DNA of 64,000 nt from Oscillospiraceae bacterium (GTDB taxonomy: Bacteria > Bacillota > Clostridia > Oscillospirales > CAG-382): assembly GCA_015064945.1 (NCBI GenBank), contig SVRF01000001.1, positions 23,115-87,114 of the forward strand, written 5' to 3'. Position numbers and translations under genes: made by a program. Under the pieces are notes generated by a model that saw only the letters and a program-made list of their open reading frames with translations, was not told the origin of the DNA and made no database searches. Of the stretch, positions 41,946-50,949 are shown one piece after another. The stretch's first letter is position 1. The number at the start of each line of letters is the position of its first letter.

Positions 41946-44900
41946 GAATAGTTACCGAAACGATACAAAAGGATAAAGATTTTGCGGCGTTGTTGCGCTC
42001 TGTTTCAGCCGGTGAATTGCCTGCGCTTGTTAACGGAGTATGCGATAACGCCTTACCTGCGTTTGTCTCCGCTGTTGCCGCACAAGCCAAAAAAAAGCCG
42101 TTTGTATTGGTTGGTGACGAAAAACAGGCGATAACGCTTCAAAAACAGCTTTCTGCTTATATGAATAAAGTTTTATTCTATCCTGCACGCGGTATTTTGT
42201 ACGACACTGTAGAAACTTATTCCAGAGAGTGGGAGCAAACAAGGGTATCCGTTTTGTATTCAATGCTTACAGATGATTATGATGCTTTGATAACAGTGCC
42301 TGATGCTCTGATGCAGTACACCGTGTCTCCGGAAACTTTAATCAATTGTGTTATCACTCTAAAGCAGGGCGATAGGGCAGATTTGCGAAAACTATGCGAG
42401 CAACTGACACTTATGGGCTACAGCAGAGCGGAATTTGTTGAGGGGGCAGGGCAGTTTTCTTTACGCGGCGGTATTCTTGATATTTTTTCTTCCGGCGAGG
42501 ATAGCCCTGTAAGGATAGACTTTTTTGACGACGAGGTTGACCTTATCGGGCATTTTGACGTGCTCAGTCAGCGCAGAACAGACAATATTGATTTTGTTAC
42601 CGTCCTCCCTGTAACGGAAAACATATTTTCTTCTCATAAGTTGGGCAGAGTCATTGAATATATCGAGAAAAAACTTTCTTCTTCCGAACTCAGTGCCGCT
42701 AACGCCGTAACGCTTAATAAAGAAAGAGAAGCGGCAATCGCTGACGGAGTGGTGCTTTGTCCCGATAAATACAGGAAAATATTATTTGATGAAAACGCAA
42801 CACTTGCCGATTATGCAGACGGTGCACTTGTTGTGATCATAGATAGCAAGCGTGTATCCGAACGTGCAAGAGTCTATTATTGGGAACAATGCCAAATGCT
42901 TGAAAGACTTACCGATAGCGGGACGGGCGATTTTGACACCGCACAGTGCTGTATGTCCGACAAAGAGCTTAAGGCGTTCACCGCAAGGAACTGTATAGTG
43001 TTTGATGCTTTTACGGCAACAGGGACAAGTGTAGAGTATAAGAGTTACGCAAATATAATAACAAAGCATAACAGTACCGCAAGTCTCAGCGTAGAGATGC
43101 TTGCGGAGGAATTTTCCGCTCTTTTGGCGGCAGGGCAAAAGGTGCTGTATATTGCCCGTAACGAGCAAGGTGTAAAAAACGCTATCGCTGTGCTTGCCGA
43201 AAAAGGCATAGAAGCATACGAATTTAAAGACGTGCTGTGCGACGGAAAGGTAGCCATAACTTTAAATACTGCAGGAGACGCAAAAGGTTTTGAAATACCG
43301 GGTGCGGGCTTTGCCTTGGTTGCGGAAGAGGCTGCGGTCAAAAAAACGGTAAAACGCCGCAGCTTCGGCGAGGTTAAAGGCGAGAGGCTTTCTTCCTATG
43401 CGGATTTGAGTATCGGTGACTATGTAGTGCACGTAAATCACGGTATAGGCAGATTTGAAGGCTTGTACAACATGGTAACCGAGGGAGTGGCGAAGGATTA
43501 TATTAAGATTTCCTACGCTGCAGGCGATAGCCTTTATGTACCTTGTAATCAACTTGACTCGGTAAGCAAGTTTATAGGTAATACGGAAACCGTAAAGGTA
43601 CACCGACTTGGGGGGACGGAGTGGCACCGTGCCAAATCAAGGGCAAAAGCGGCGGCTAAAAATATAGCCAAGGAGCTTCTTAAGCTTTACAGTGCCCGCA
43701 GACAAAGCATAGGATTTAGCTGTTATCCCGATGATGAACTGCAAGAAGAATTTGAAGCGATGTTCGAGTATCCCGAAACAGAAGGTCAGCTTGTGGCGGC
43801 GAAAGAAATAAAAGCCGATATGGAAAGCACAATCCCTATGGAGCGATTACTGTGCGGAGATGTGGGCTTCGGTAAAACGGAGGTAGCTTTGCGCGCGGTG
43901 TTTAAGGCGGTAAATTCGGGCAAGCAGGTTGCAGTGCTTGTGCCCACTACCTTACTTGCGTGGCAACATTACCAGACGATGAAAAGCCGTTTTAAGGGCT
44001 TTCCCGTTAATGTTTCCATGCTTTCAAGTCTTAACGATAAGCGCATAAACGACAGCATTATTACAGAGCTTAAGCAGGGCAGAACCGATGTTGTTGTAGG
44101 CACCCATCGCATATTGCAAAAAGATATAGGCTTTAAGGACTTAGGGCTTTTGGTTATAGATGAAGAGCAACGCTTTGGTGTTACCCATAAAGAGCGCATA
44201 AAGACCTTGGCATCGGGTATTCATACACTTACGCTTTCTGCAACGCCCATTCCCCGTACCCTCAATATGGCGCTCAGCGGTATAAGAGATATGTCTGTGC
44301 TTGAGGATGCGCCCTCTGACCGTTTGCCTGTGCAGAGCTATGTTTTGGAATATGACGAGGAGATTATAAACGAGGCCATCTCCCGAGAACTCAGACGTGG
44401 CGGTCAGGTGTTTTACCTCATAAACAACACCGAGGTTATGTACGCAAAAGCTGCTGTGCTTTCGGAACGTTTTCCCGATAAGGTTATTTCCGTGGGTCAC
44501 GGTCAAATGGATAAGGAAAAGCTTTCTAAAATCTGGGAGTCTATGGTTAAGGGCGAGACGGATGTGCTGATATGTACAACTATTATCGAAACAGGTATCG
44601 ATGTTCCCAACGCCAATACCCTGATTATAGAGGATGCAGACCGTATGGGTTTGTCGCAGCTGCACCAGATAAGGGGCAGAGTGGGACGTTCCTCCAGACG
44701 TGCATACGCTTACTTTACCTATCGTCCGGGTAGGCTTCTGACTGAGATTGCCCAAAAACGCTTGCAGGCTATACGAGAGTATACCGAGTTCGGCAGTGGA
44801 TTTAAAATTGCAATGCGTGACCTTGAAATAAGAGGCGCAGGTAATCTTTTGGGCGCCGAACAGCACGGGCACATAGAAAGCATAGGCTATGACCTGTATG

Positions 44901-45397
44901 TAAAACTGCTTAAAGAGGCGGTTGACGAGGAGAAGGGCATAGTTACGCCTGTGGAAAAAGATTGCAGTGTGGACGTTTCCGTTAATGCGTATATTCCCGA
45001 GGATTATATAGAGTCTTCAGCCGTGCGTATTGATATGTACAGGAAAATTGCATTTATTCAAAACGATGCAGATGCAGAGGATTTGGTGGATGAGCTTTGC
45101 GACCGCTTCGGTGAGCCTCCGGCGCCGGTTTCCAATCTGATAACTGTGGCGATGTGCAGACGCAAGGCGGCAGAGCTTGGTTTTACCGCGGTAGAGCAAA
45201 AGGAAAAGCTTCTATCTATGTATAACGACAATATAGATATTAAAGCTTGTTCCGTTTTAAGCGCAATTAATGATTTTCGTGGTAGGATAATGCTGTCAGC
45301 GGGCACAAAGCCTCACATATCCTGCCGTTTAAAGATGGGAGAGGGCGTGTTATCAACTCTTTCGCATTTATTGGATGCTTACGGCAAATTACAATAA
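41942..45397 (+). CDS. mfd: Transcription-repair coupling factor
   Basis: Displaces stalled RNA polymerase and recruits UvrA. The 1151 residues show the full domain order: a UvrB-like N-terminal region (QFSLRGGILDIFS), an RNA-polymerase interaction domain (GDYVVHVNHGIGRFEGL), the translocase with Walker A LLCGDVGFGKTEVALRA, the DEEQRFGV box, the motif TLSATPIPRTL, and RGRVGRSSRRAYAYF, then the C-terminal TRCF domain. It is coupled to pth by a 4-base overlap. Confidence 0.98.
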   Translation: MRIVTETIQKDKDFAALLRSVSAGELPALVNGVCDNALPAFVSAVAAQAKKKPFVLVGDEKQAITLQKQLSAYMNKVLFYPARGILYDTVETYSREWEQTRVSVLYSMLTDDYDALITVPDALMQYTVSPETLINCVITLKQGDRADLRKLCEQLTLMGYSRAEFVEGAGQFSLRGGILDIFSSGEDSPVRIDFFDDEVDLIGHFDVLSQRRTDNIDFVTVLPVTENIFSSHKLGRVIEYIEKKLSSSELSAANAVTLNKEREAAIADGVVLCPDKYRKILFDENATLADYADGALVVIIDSKRVSERARVYYWEQCQMLERLTDSGTGDFDTAQCCMSDKELKAFTARNCIVFDAFTATGTSVEYKSYANIITKHNSTASLSVEMLAEEFSALLAAGQKVLYIARNEQGVKNAIAVLAEKGIEAYEFKDVLCDGKVAITLNTAGDAKGFEIPGAGFALVAEEAAVKKTVKRRSFGEVKGERLSSYADLSIGDYVVHVNHGIGRFEGLYNMVTEGVAKDYIKISYAAGDSLYVPCNQLDSVSKFIGNTETVKVHRLGGTEWHRAKSRAKAAAKNIAKELLKLYSARRQSIGFSCYPDDELQEEFEAMFEYPETEGQLVAAKEIKADMESTIPMERLLCGDVGFGKTEVALRAVFKAVNSGKQVAVLVPTTLLAWQHYQTMKSRFKGFPVNVSMLSSLNDKRINDSIITELKQGRTDVVVGTHRILQKDIGFKDLGLLVIDEEQRFGVTHKERIKTLASGIHTLTLSATPIPRTLNMALSGIRDMSVLEDAPSDRLPVQSYVLEYDEEIINEAISRELRRGGQVFYLINNTEVMYAKAAVLSERFPDKVISVGHGQMDKEKLSKIWESMVKGETDVLICTTIIETGIDVPNANTLIIEDADRMGLSQLHQIRGRVGRSSRRAYAYFTYRPGRLLTEIAQKRLQAIREYTEFGSGFKIAMRDLEIRGAGNLLGAEQHGHIESIGYDLYVKLLKEAVDEEKGIVTPVEKDCSVDVSVNAYIPEDYIESSAVRIDMYRKIAFIQNDADAEDLVDELCDRFGEPPAPVSNLITVAMCRRKAAELGFTAVEQKEKLLSMYNDNIDIKACSVLSAINDFRGRIMLSAGTKPHISCRLKMGEGVLSTLSHLLDAYGKLQ

Positions 45398-45402
45398 ATC
45401 TA

Positions 45403-45431
45403 TAGACAAATTTGCGTTTATGTAGTATAAT
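45403..45431 (+). promoter_or_regulatory. Promoter of the lipoprotein/tyrS run
   Basis: -35 TAGACA (45403-45408), -10 TATAAT (45426-45431), spacer 17, directly behind the mfd stop. Confidence 0.75.
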
Positions 45432-45453
45432 ACCCGTTAGGATGGTGTAACTT

Positions 45454-46953
45454 ATGAAAATTAGAGCTATAAGTTTGTTGTTGACACTTTGCTTTTTACT
45501 TGGGACTTTTTGTTCTTGCGGAGGTGCCGACGGCGACAAAGAGGTATATAACATCGATGCTTCTAACGATGTGTCTGACAGCATAGATATAGATTTCTCT
45601 TTTGAAAGTAAAGGAATAAGCGAAGGGCTTTATCGCTATATCTACAAGTATTATAAGAACTTCTACATTGATATATGCGATTATATCGTCCAGCAAAACG
45701 GTAGGCTGTCTCAGACCGCCGTTATCACTGTTGCTGATAACGAAGCGTTTTGGAACGCTGTTGTTCCTGCTGACGTTCACGGTTATTTTAAATCTATTAA
45801 GAGTCAATACCACGGCACGTATCAATTTGAAGTAAATGACGAGGATGTAGGTAGCTATACTTTTGCGGACCTTGTTTTTGACCACGCAAATGCAGAGAGT
45901 AAAGAGTATTTAATATACAATGCGTTGGCAAGCCAGTACGATTATGTTCCGTCAAGAGATTTTGCGGAATATGATGTGGGGTTGGAAGCTACATTGACCG
46001 ATGAAATTACCGGCAAAAAGGATAAAATTGCCGCAAACGAAGAGGTAACAGACGCTAACGGTGTTGTCCTGGATTGGGCTAAGAACCGCTGGGAGGTTTA
46101 TCTTGCAGGTCAGGGTATAACAAAAGAAGAATGGGTAAGCCTTTATTTCGATTTCCCTGTTTTGTTAAGTAATCTGCCTGCGCACATTGTAGAAAAAGAA
46201 TTTGGAGACTTGGGCGACGATGCTACCGATGATGAGGTTGTGAACTATTATCTGGAGCAAATAAACAATGCACAGGTTTCCTTTGACTACATTTGCTACG
46301 ACCTTTTAAGCGAAGAGAATTACAATAAGCAGAAACAGGAAGCTACAGAAGAAAGTTCTGAAGAGTTTTTGGAAGAAAGCTCTGAGGAAAACTCCTGGGA
46401 AAGTTCGGAACAGATTTCCGAAGATAGTATTGAGGAGCTTTCTGAAGAAAGTTCCGAAGAAGTAGAAAGTGTAAAAACTGCTTTTGATCCCTTGGTGCTT
46501 GAAGCGGAAACTTACGAAGAATACCTTAAGCTCAGAAAAGATGCGTGTCAAGAAATATACGATAGCATTATAAACGGCACCAAGACTTTCGAGTCGGCTT
46601 TGCAGGAAAGTCCTTATTACGAAATGATAAAAGAGGAAACTGCTGACGTTAGATATCTTGAAAACGCAGATTTTTATGAATGGTTTGGCAAACAAGCATC
46701 GGAAATAGAGGTGGGTGGCATCGATATTTTCGTAAAACAGGAACGAAACTCTATTTTGATTTTAAGGTATTACGAAGTTGAAGCGGAGGATTATACCGAC
46801 GAGGATATTTCTCTGATTGCCGAGGGATATTTTGAAAATTACAAAAAGAGCTTGCAATCTAAAAGTATGAATGCCGTGTTTGAAGCAGCGTACGCTTATA
46901 TCGGCAATATAGATTTGAGTAACGATTATTCCAAACCTTGGAAAATAGATTAA
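45454..46953 (+). CDS. PrsA/SurA-like lipoprotein 1, with acidic Ser/Glu insert
   Basis: 499 residues beginning with a lipoprotein signal (lipobox FCSC). The N-terminal part has ISEGLYRYIYKYYKN, matching the corresponding segment in the next lipoprotein. The middle (residues about 290-345) carries a low-complexity ESSEE-type stretch with about a dozen Ser-Ser-Glu units. The C-terminal part (about 350-490) resembles a parvulin domain only loosely. Weak catalytic similarity suggests a chaperone rather than an isomerase, or loss of activity. It is followed after 13 bases by its paralogue. Its place behind mfd matches the usual place of prsA-type foldases. Confidence 0.75.
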   Translation: MKIRAISLLLTLCFLLGTFCSCGGADGDKEVYNIDASNDVSDSIDIDFSFESKGISEGLYRYIYKYYKNFYIDICDYIVQQNGRLSQTAVITVADNEAFWNAVVPADVHGYFKSIKSQYHGTYQFEVNDEDVGSYTFADLVFDHANAESKEYLIYNALASQYDYVPSRDFAEYDVGLEATLTDEITGKKDKIAANEEVTDANGVVLDWAKNRWEVYLAGQGITKEEWVSLYFDFPVLLSNLPAHIVEKEFGDLGDDATDDEVVNYYLEQINNAQVSFDYICYDLLSEENYNKQKQEATEESSEEFLEESSEENSWESSEQISEDSIEELSEESSEEVESVKTAFDPLVLEAETYEEYLKLRKDACQEIYDSIINGTKTFESALQESPYYEMIKEETADVRYLENADFYEWFGKQASEIEVGGIDIFVKQERNSILILRYYEVEAEDYTDEDISLIAEGYFENYKKSLQSKSMNAVFEAAYAYIGNIDLSNDYSKPWKID

Positions 46954-46966
46954 CGCAGGTGTGTTT

Positions 46967-48007
46967 ATGAAAAGATATTTAGGATTGGTTTTGGCGTTTA
47001 TTATTGTTGTTTCTGTATGCTCTTGCAGTAAAGAGGAGTATATAGACAACCCCAACCCGTCTAAGCCCTTAAAAAATGCAGATGAAGCTATAATGTCCTA
47101 CGAAGGCGAAAGTATAAGTACAGGCCTGTATTCTTTCATCTTCTCTTATCAAAAGACCAATATGCTATATTCGTACCAAAATCTCGGTGTTTCCGATGCG
47201 GTAGAAGATACGGAAGCGTTTTGGAATTCGGAAACAGAAAACGGCAAGCTGGGCGAGCTTACCGTAAAAGATATAAACGACCATTGCAGGATGATCTTGC
47301 TTTGCAATAAAATGGCTTCAGAGTACGGAGTAAAGCTTGGGGAGACAGAGCTTGAATACGTAGAGGAAGAGATTAACGATTTGACGGCGGCATACGGTAG
47401 TACCGCAGGGCTTGATGAATATCTCAAGCGTTACGGTGTTACCGCAGAAGATGTTGAAAATTATTTTTCCGATAAATATTTAATCCTTTCTTTGCGCAAC
47501 ACATTGTGCGCTGAGGGCGGAATTTGTGAGGTAAGCAAAACCGACGTTAACAAGGAAATAGAGCGTGCCTACGGCAAAACAACTCACATTTACCTTACCG
47601 ACGCAAAGTATGAAGGCAACGCAAAAGCAAAGGCGGAAGAGATTTTGGCTGCGCTTAAAAACGGTGCCGATATGAAGGATTACGCAAATCTTTCCGAGGA
47701 TACAACGTATAAGACGTATCCCGACGGTACATTGATTTCTTACGGTGTTGATAATGCTTATACCGAAACGGCAGAAGAGCTTAAAGCCGGTGAATATGCA
47801 ATTTGCACTTTTGGCGAAGGCGTCTATATCATAAAGAAATTCGCACTTACCGATAAAGACAAGGACTCCTTGTATGACAGCGCTTTTACAAGCCTTGCGG
47901 ATGAAAAGTTTATGAGTTTAATGGAAGAACGTTACAGTCTTGTTGAAATAGAAAAGACTGAGCTTGATAAATTTGATATAGTTACCGCTGAAACTATTGC
48001 GTTTTAA
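46967..48007 (+). CDS. PrsA/SurA-like lipoprotein 2 with parvulin-like domain
   Basis: 346 residues with lipobox VCSC. ATG at 46967 is used because GTG at 46961 offers no better site. SurA-N-like helices include ISTGLYSFIFSYQKTN and LDEYLKRYGVTAEDVENYF. The parvulin-type region (about 205-290) reads AEEILAALKNGADMKDYANLSED, GTLISYGV and ELKAGEYAICTFGEGVYIIKKF, a recognisable peptidyl-prolyl isomerase pattern. It probably assists folding of exported proteins at the outer face of the membrane. It is the middle one of three paralogues. Confidence 0.82.
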   Translation: MKRYLGLVLAFIIVVSVCSCSKEEYIDNPNPSKPLKNADEAIMSYEGESISTGLYSFIFSYQKTNMLYSYQNLGVSDAVEDTEAFWNSETENGKLGELTVKDINDHCRMILLCNKMASEYGVKLGETELEYVEEEINDLTAAYGSTAGLDEYLKRYGVTAEDVENYFSDKYLILSLRNTLCAEGGICEVSKTDVNKEIERAYGKTTHIYLTDAKYEGNAKAKAEEILAALKNGADMKDYANLSEDTTYKTYPDGTLISYGVDNAYTETAEELKAGEYAICTFGEGVYIIKKFALTDKDKDSLYDSAFTSLADEKFMSLMEERYSLVEIEKTELDKFDIVTAETIAF

Positions 48008-48024
48008 GATATGGAGGTAAAGGA

Positions 48025-49224
48025 ATGAAACGTATATTGGTGCTTACTTTGCTGATCTCTTTGGTTTTGGCGTTTTCTTCTTGTACTGCCGATTATCCCG
48101 AAATAGCAAAGAAAGACTATCAGCTTGATCGGGGTGACGGGATTTCGGGCTATGACTGTGCTTACGGCCTTTCGGAACTTGGGGAGAAGCTTTCCGCTTT
48201 GTACGAAGAGGATGACAACGTTATAAACTTTGGACGTGATGTGGTAGAGGCTAAGGTGGATTTCGATGATGCCATGCTTTTGGTGGGCGATAAGCAAAGC
48301 CTGCCGTTGCGTATCTTTTATTACGTTATGGCAAACGAGAAAACCTCTATTTTGGTAAACGCACTTAATGTAGACGCTACCGGTGACGCAGCAAATGTTT
48401 ATTGGAACACTAAATATCCCGATCAGAATTACACTATTGTTGAAAAAGCTTATGAAAACGGCTTAGCTTATTGTATGGATTATCTTGCAACTTTTTATGC
48501 AATGGAAGATTACGGATTTGAAGAGACGGAAGATTATCTTGATACATATGAAAACATTTTAAGTTCGTTTGGTAATGTTGCTGCTTTGGAGGAGTATTAC
48601 GCTCCCTATGGCATAGATGAAGAGTATTTAAAGTTGCTTTTAAGGTTTCAACTAGCACATATTCAGTTTAAGGGGCATCTTGTCGATGTGGAAGGCGTAG
48701 CTTATCCCACAGACGAAGAGGCGTACGAATATTTCCAAACAAAATGTGTGTATATGCAGCAAATTGTTTTCCCTTATGTAGAAGTAGACGAGCTGAACAG
48801 ATGGGTATTGAAGTCGGAAGAAGAAAAGCTTGCCGCCAAGGAAAGAGGACAGGCGATTTACGCTGAAATAGAAGGCGACAATGAAATGTTCATACGTAAT
48901 ATGGATCAAAGCGAGCTTAGAAATTGGCGTGACTATATACAAGGCTATTTCTACGCCCCTTATGAGATACAGCAGGAATTGCTTGATGCTTATTACGGAC
49001 TTGAGGTAGGGGAGATAACTGCTGTAGATACTCCCATCGGGTATTATATAATAAGGGCTTGCGAGAAAAATCAGTCTGTGTACAAATTGGTTGAAGACCG
49101 TATTTTGCAGGCGCTTTGCGACGAGATATATAAAGAGATTTTGAAGCCCTATTATAAAAACTTTACCCTTGACGAAGCACAGTACAAACGTTATTCGTTT
49201 GAAGATATAATAACATTTAATTAA
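48025..49224 (+). CDS. PrsA/SurA-like lipoprotein 3
   Basis: 399 residues with lipobox FSSC and a strong ggaggt before the ATG. An N-terminal helical segment (LPLRIFYYVMANEKTS) matches the pattern of lipoproteins 1 and 2. A central LEEYYAPYGIDEEYLKLLLRFQL resembles the SurA-N segment, and GLEVGEITAVDTPIGYYIIRACE matches the last parvulin strands. The rest is diverged. It ends 16 bases before tyrS, so it is likely in the same transcript. Confidence 0.75.
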   Translation: MKRILVLTLLISLVLAFSSCTADYPEIAKKDYQLDRGDGISGYDCAYGLSELGEKLSALYEEDDNVINFGRDVVEAKVDFDDAMLLVGDKQSLPLRIFYYVMANEKTSILVNALNVDATGDAANVYWNTKYPDQNYTIVEKAYENGLAYCMDYLATFYAMEDYGFEETEDYLDTYENILSSFGNVAALEEYYAPYGIDEEYLKLLLRFQLAHIQFKGHLVDVEGVAYPTDEEAYEYFQTKCVYMQQIVFPYVEVDELNRWVLKSEEEKLAAKERGQAIYAEIEGDNEMFIRNMDQSELRNWRDYIQGYFYAPYEIQQELLDAYYGLEVGEITAVDTPIGYYIIRACEKNQSVYKLVEDRILQALCDEIYKEILKPYYKNFTLDEAQYKRYSFEDIITFN

Positions 49225-49240
49225 AGGATAGGTATAAGAA

Positions 49241-50410
49241 ATGACAGCAAGAGAAGTTTATGACAACATAATGAGAGATGCCATATCGGTATATTCTGCC
49301 GAGGGGCTTTTGGAAAAGCTTGAAAGCGGCAAAAAGCTTCGCATAAAGATGGGGGCGGACCCCAGCAGACCGGATTTGCATTTGGGTCACTCTGTCCCGC
49401 TGAGAAAGCTTAGAATGCTTCAGGATTTAGGACACGAGATAGTTTTTGTTATCGGTGACTTTACCGCCATGATAGGCGACCCCTCCGGCAAGAGCAAGAC
49501 ACGTGTGCCTCTTACCTTTGAGCAAACCCGTGCCAACAGCAAGTCCTATTATGAGCAGGTGTGTAAAATACTTGACAGAGAAAAAACAACAATTACCTAC
49601 AACTCCGATTGGCTTGGTAAAATGACCTTTGAGGACGTTTTGTCTCTTGCAGGCAAATATACCTTGGCACGTATACTTGAAAGAGATGATTTTGCTAAGC
49701 GCTATGCGGCAAACCAACCTATAGGTATGCATGAGATGTTCTATCCCCTTATGCAGGGTTATGACTCCGTTGCACTTAATGCAGATGTCGAAATAGGCGG
49801 CAACGACCAGACCTTTAACCTTCTTGTTGGCAGAGAACTTCAGAAGGACTACGGTCAAACTCCTCAAGAGGTTATTACTTTCCCCTTGCTTCCCGGTCTT
49901 GACGGCGTTGAAAAGATGAGCAAATCTCTTGACAACTATATCGGTATTGATGAAGCACCTGAGATAATGTACGAAAAGTGTATGAAGGTTCCCGACACTT
50001 TGCTTCTTACTTATTTCCGTCTCACCTCCGATTTGGCAGAGGAAGCTTATAAGTCTTTGGTTGAAAGCGATATTATGGCGGCGCACAGACTTTATGCAGA
50101 AACAATAGTACGTATGTACCACGGTGCAGAGGCTATTGCCGCAGCAGCCGAAAGATATAAGAGCATTGCAGGCGGCGGCGTTCCCGACGAAATGGATGAA
50201 TACAATTGCGAAGTAGGCACAAGAGTGGCGGCTATCCTTCGTGAAAGCGGTCTTGCCCCCTCCGGCAGTGAGGCACGCAGACTTATGCAGGGCGGCGGCG
50301 TAAAATTAGACGGTGTGCAAATAAAAGACCCTAACGCCGGCTTTGATGCTCCCGGTGAATACGTTGTAAGCAAGGGCAAAAACAAGTTTATAAAGGTTGT
50401 AGTAAAATAA
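49241..50410 (+). CDS. tyrS: Tyrosyl-tRNA synthetase (type 2, TyrZ-like)
   Basis: Class I synthetase charging tRNA-Tyr. The 389 residues include the HIGH-type motif HLGHSVPLRKL, FVIGDFTAMIGDPSG, NADVEIGGNDQTFN, and KMSKSLDN, with a C-terminal S4-like domain (SGSEARRLMQGGGVKLDG). The motifs fit the type 2 subfamily. It is preceded by lipoprotein 3 without a T-box, so classic tyrosine-starvation antitermination is not seen. Confidence 0.96.
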   Translation: MTAREVYDNIMRDAISVYSAEGLLEKLESGKKLRIKMGADPSRPDLHLGHSVPLRKLRMLQDLGHEIVFVIGDFTAMIGDPSGKSKTRVPLTFEQTRANSKSYYEQVCKILDREKTTITYNSDWLGKMTFEDVLSLAGKYTLARILERDDFAKRYAANQPIGMHEMFYPLMQGYDSVALNADVEIGGNDQTFNLLVGRELQKDYGQTPQEVITFPLLPGLDGVEKMSKSLDNYIGIDEAPEIMYEKCMKVPDTLLLTYFRLTSDLAEEAYKSLVESDIMAAHRLYAETIVRMYHGAEAIAAAAERYKSIAGGGVPDEMDEYNCEVGTRVAAILRESGLAPSGSEARRLMQGGGVKLDGVQIKDPNAGFDAPGEYVVSKGKNKFIKVVVK

Positions 50411-50453
50411 CGACAATTACCCCAAGAAGCCTATGGGTTCCTTGGGAATCCCG

Positions 50454-50500
50454 CAAAAAAGCTCCGACACGGTCTAGATGTGTCGGAGCTATTTATTTTT
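50454..50500. terminator. Bidirectional terminator between tyrS and the HELGH gene
   Basis: agctccgacac (50460-50470) pairs perfectly with gtgtcggagct (50480-50490). atttattttt follows on the plus strand and aaaaaa precedes it, giving a T-run on the minus strand. Confidence 0.88.
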
Positions 50501-50947
50501 AACTGTTGTAAGGCGCTTTGCGTAATCTTTTCCCAAGGCGGTTGCTTCTGCCTCATACCAAATGCTCTCATAGGAACTGTGCAAGCGTTTGTGTAGCTTA
50601 CGAACATAAAATCTGCGATAGTGGTAACGGAAAAAAGAGGGAATGGCAACAATAAAGGGCATAAACAAACCGTACATACAATTTTGTATGGCGTGACCCA
50701 GCTCGTGCTGTAAAAGCTTTTCGCCGCAATGTTTTCCCACAAAGATAAAGCATCCCAAGGTAAAGCCGCTGTACTTACCGCAAGTAAAGCATATACAGCG
50801 GTTATATATTTTTGCTTTATATCCCGACAGCAACATAATTATGGCAACAATACAGCCTAATATGCTCATAGGCAGACCTACGGTAAAGCTCAAAAAATAA
50901 AACCAAAAGGCAGATGTGCCGATAATGTTTTCCGTACGTCTTTTCAT
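50489..50947 (-). CDS. Membrane protein with zincin-like HELGH motif
   Basis: 152 residues: two N-terminal membrane helices (about 12-41), a Cys-containing loop, GFTLGCFIFVG, then QHELGHAIQNC with H81, E82 and H85, a further hydrophobic segment (about 92-106), and a downstream acidic IWYEAEATALG (E132/E134) that could be the third zinc ligand. The architecture suggests a small integral-membrane metalloprotease of an uncharacterised family. It begins two bases after the alr stop, so it is co-transcribed with alr. Activity is inference. Confidence 0.75.
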   Translation of the reverse strand: MKRRTENIIGTSAFWFYFLSFTVGLPMSILGCIVAIIMLLSGYKAKIYNRCICFTCGKYSGFTLGCFIFVGKHCGEKLLQHELGHAIQNCMYGLFMPFIVAIPSFFRYHYRRFYVRKLHKRLHSSYESIWYEAEATALGKDYAKRLTTVKNK

Positions 50948-50949
50948 AG

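Noticed and set aside
49225..49240. T-box before tyrS
   Set aside because: Only 16 bases separate tyrS from the upstream lipoprotein gene and no leader structure is present.
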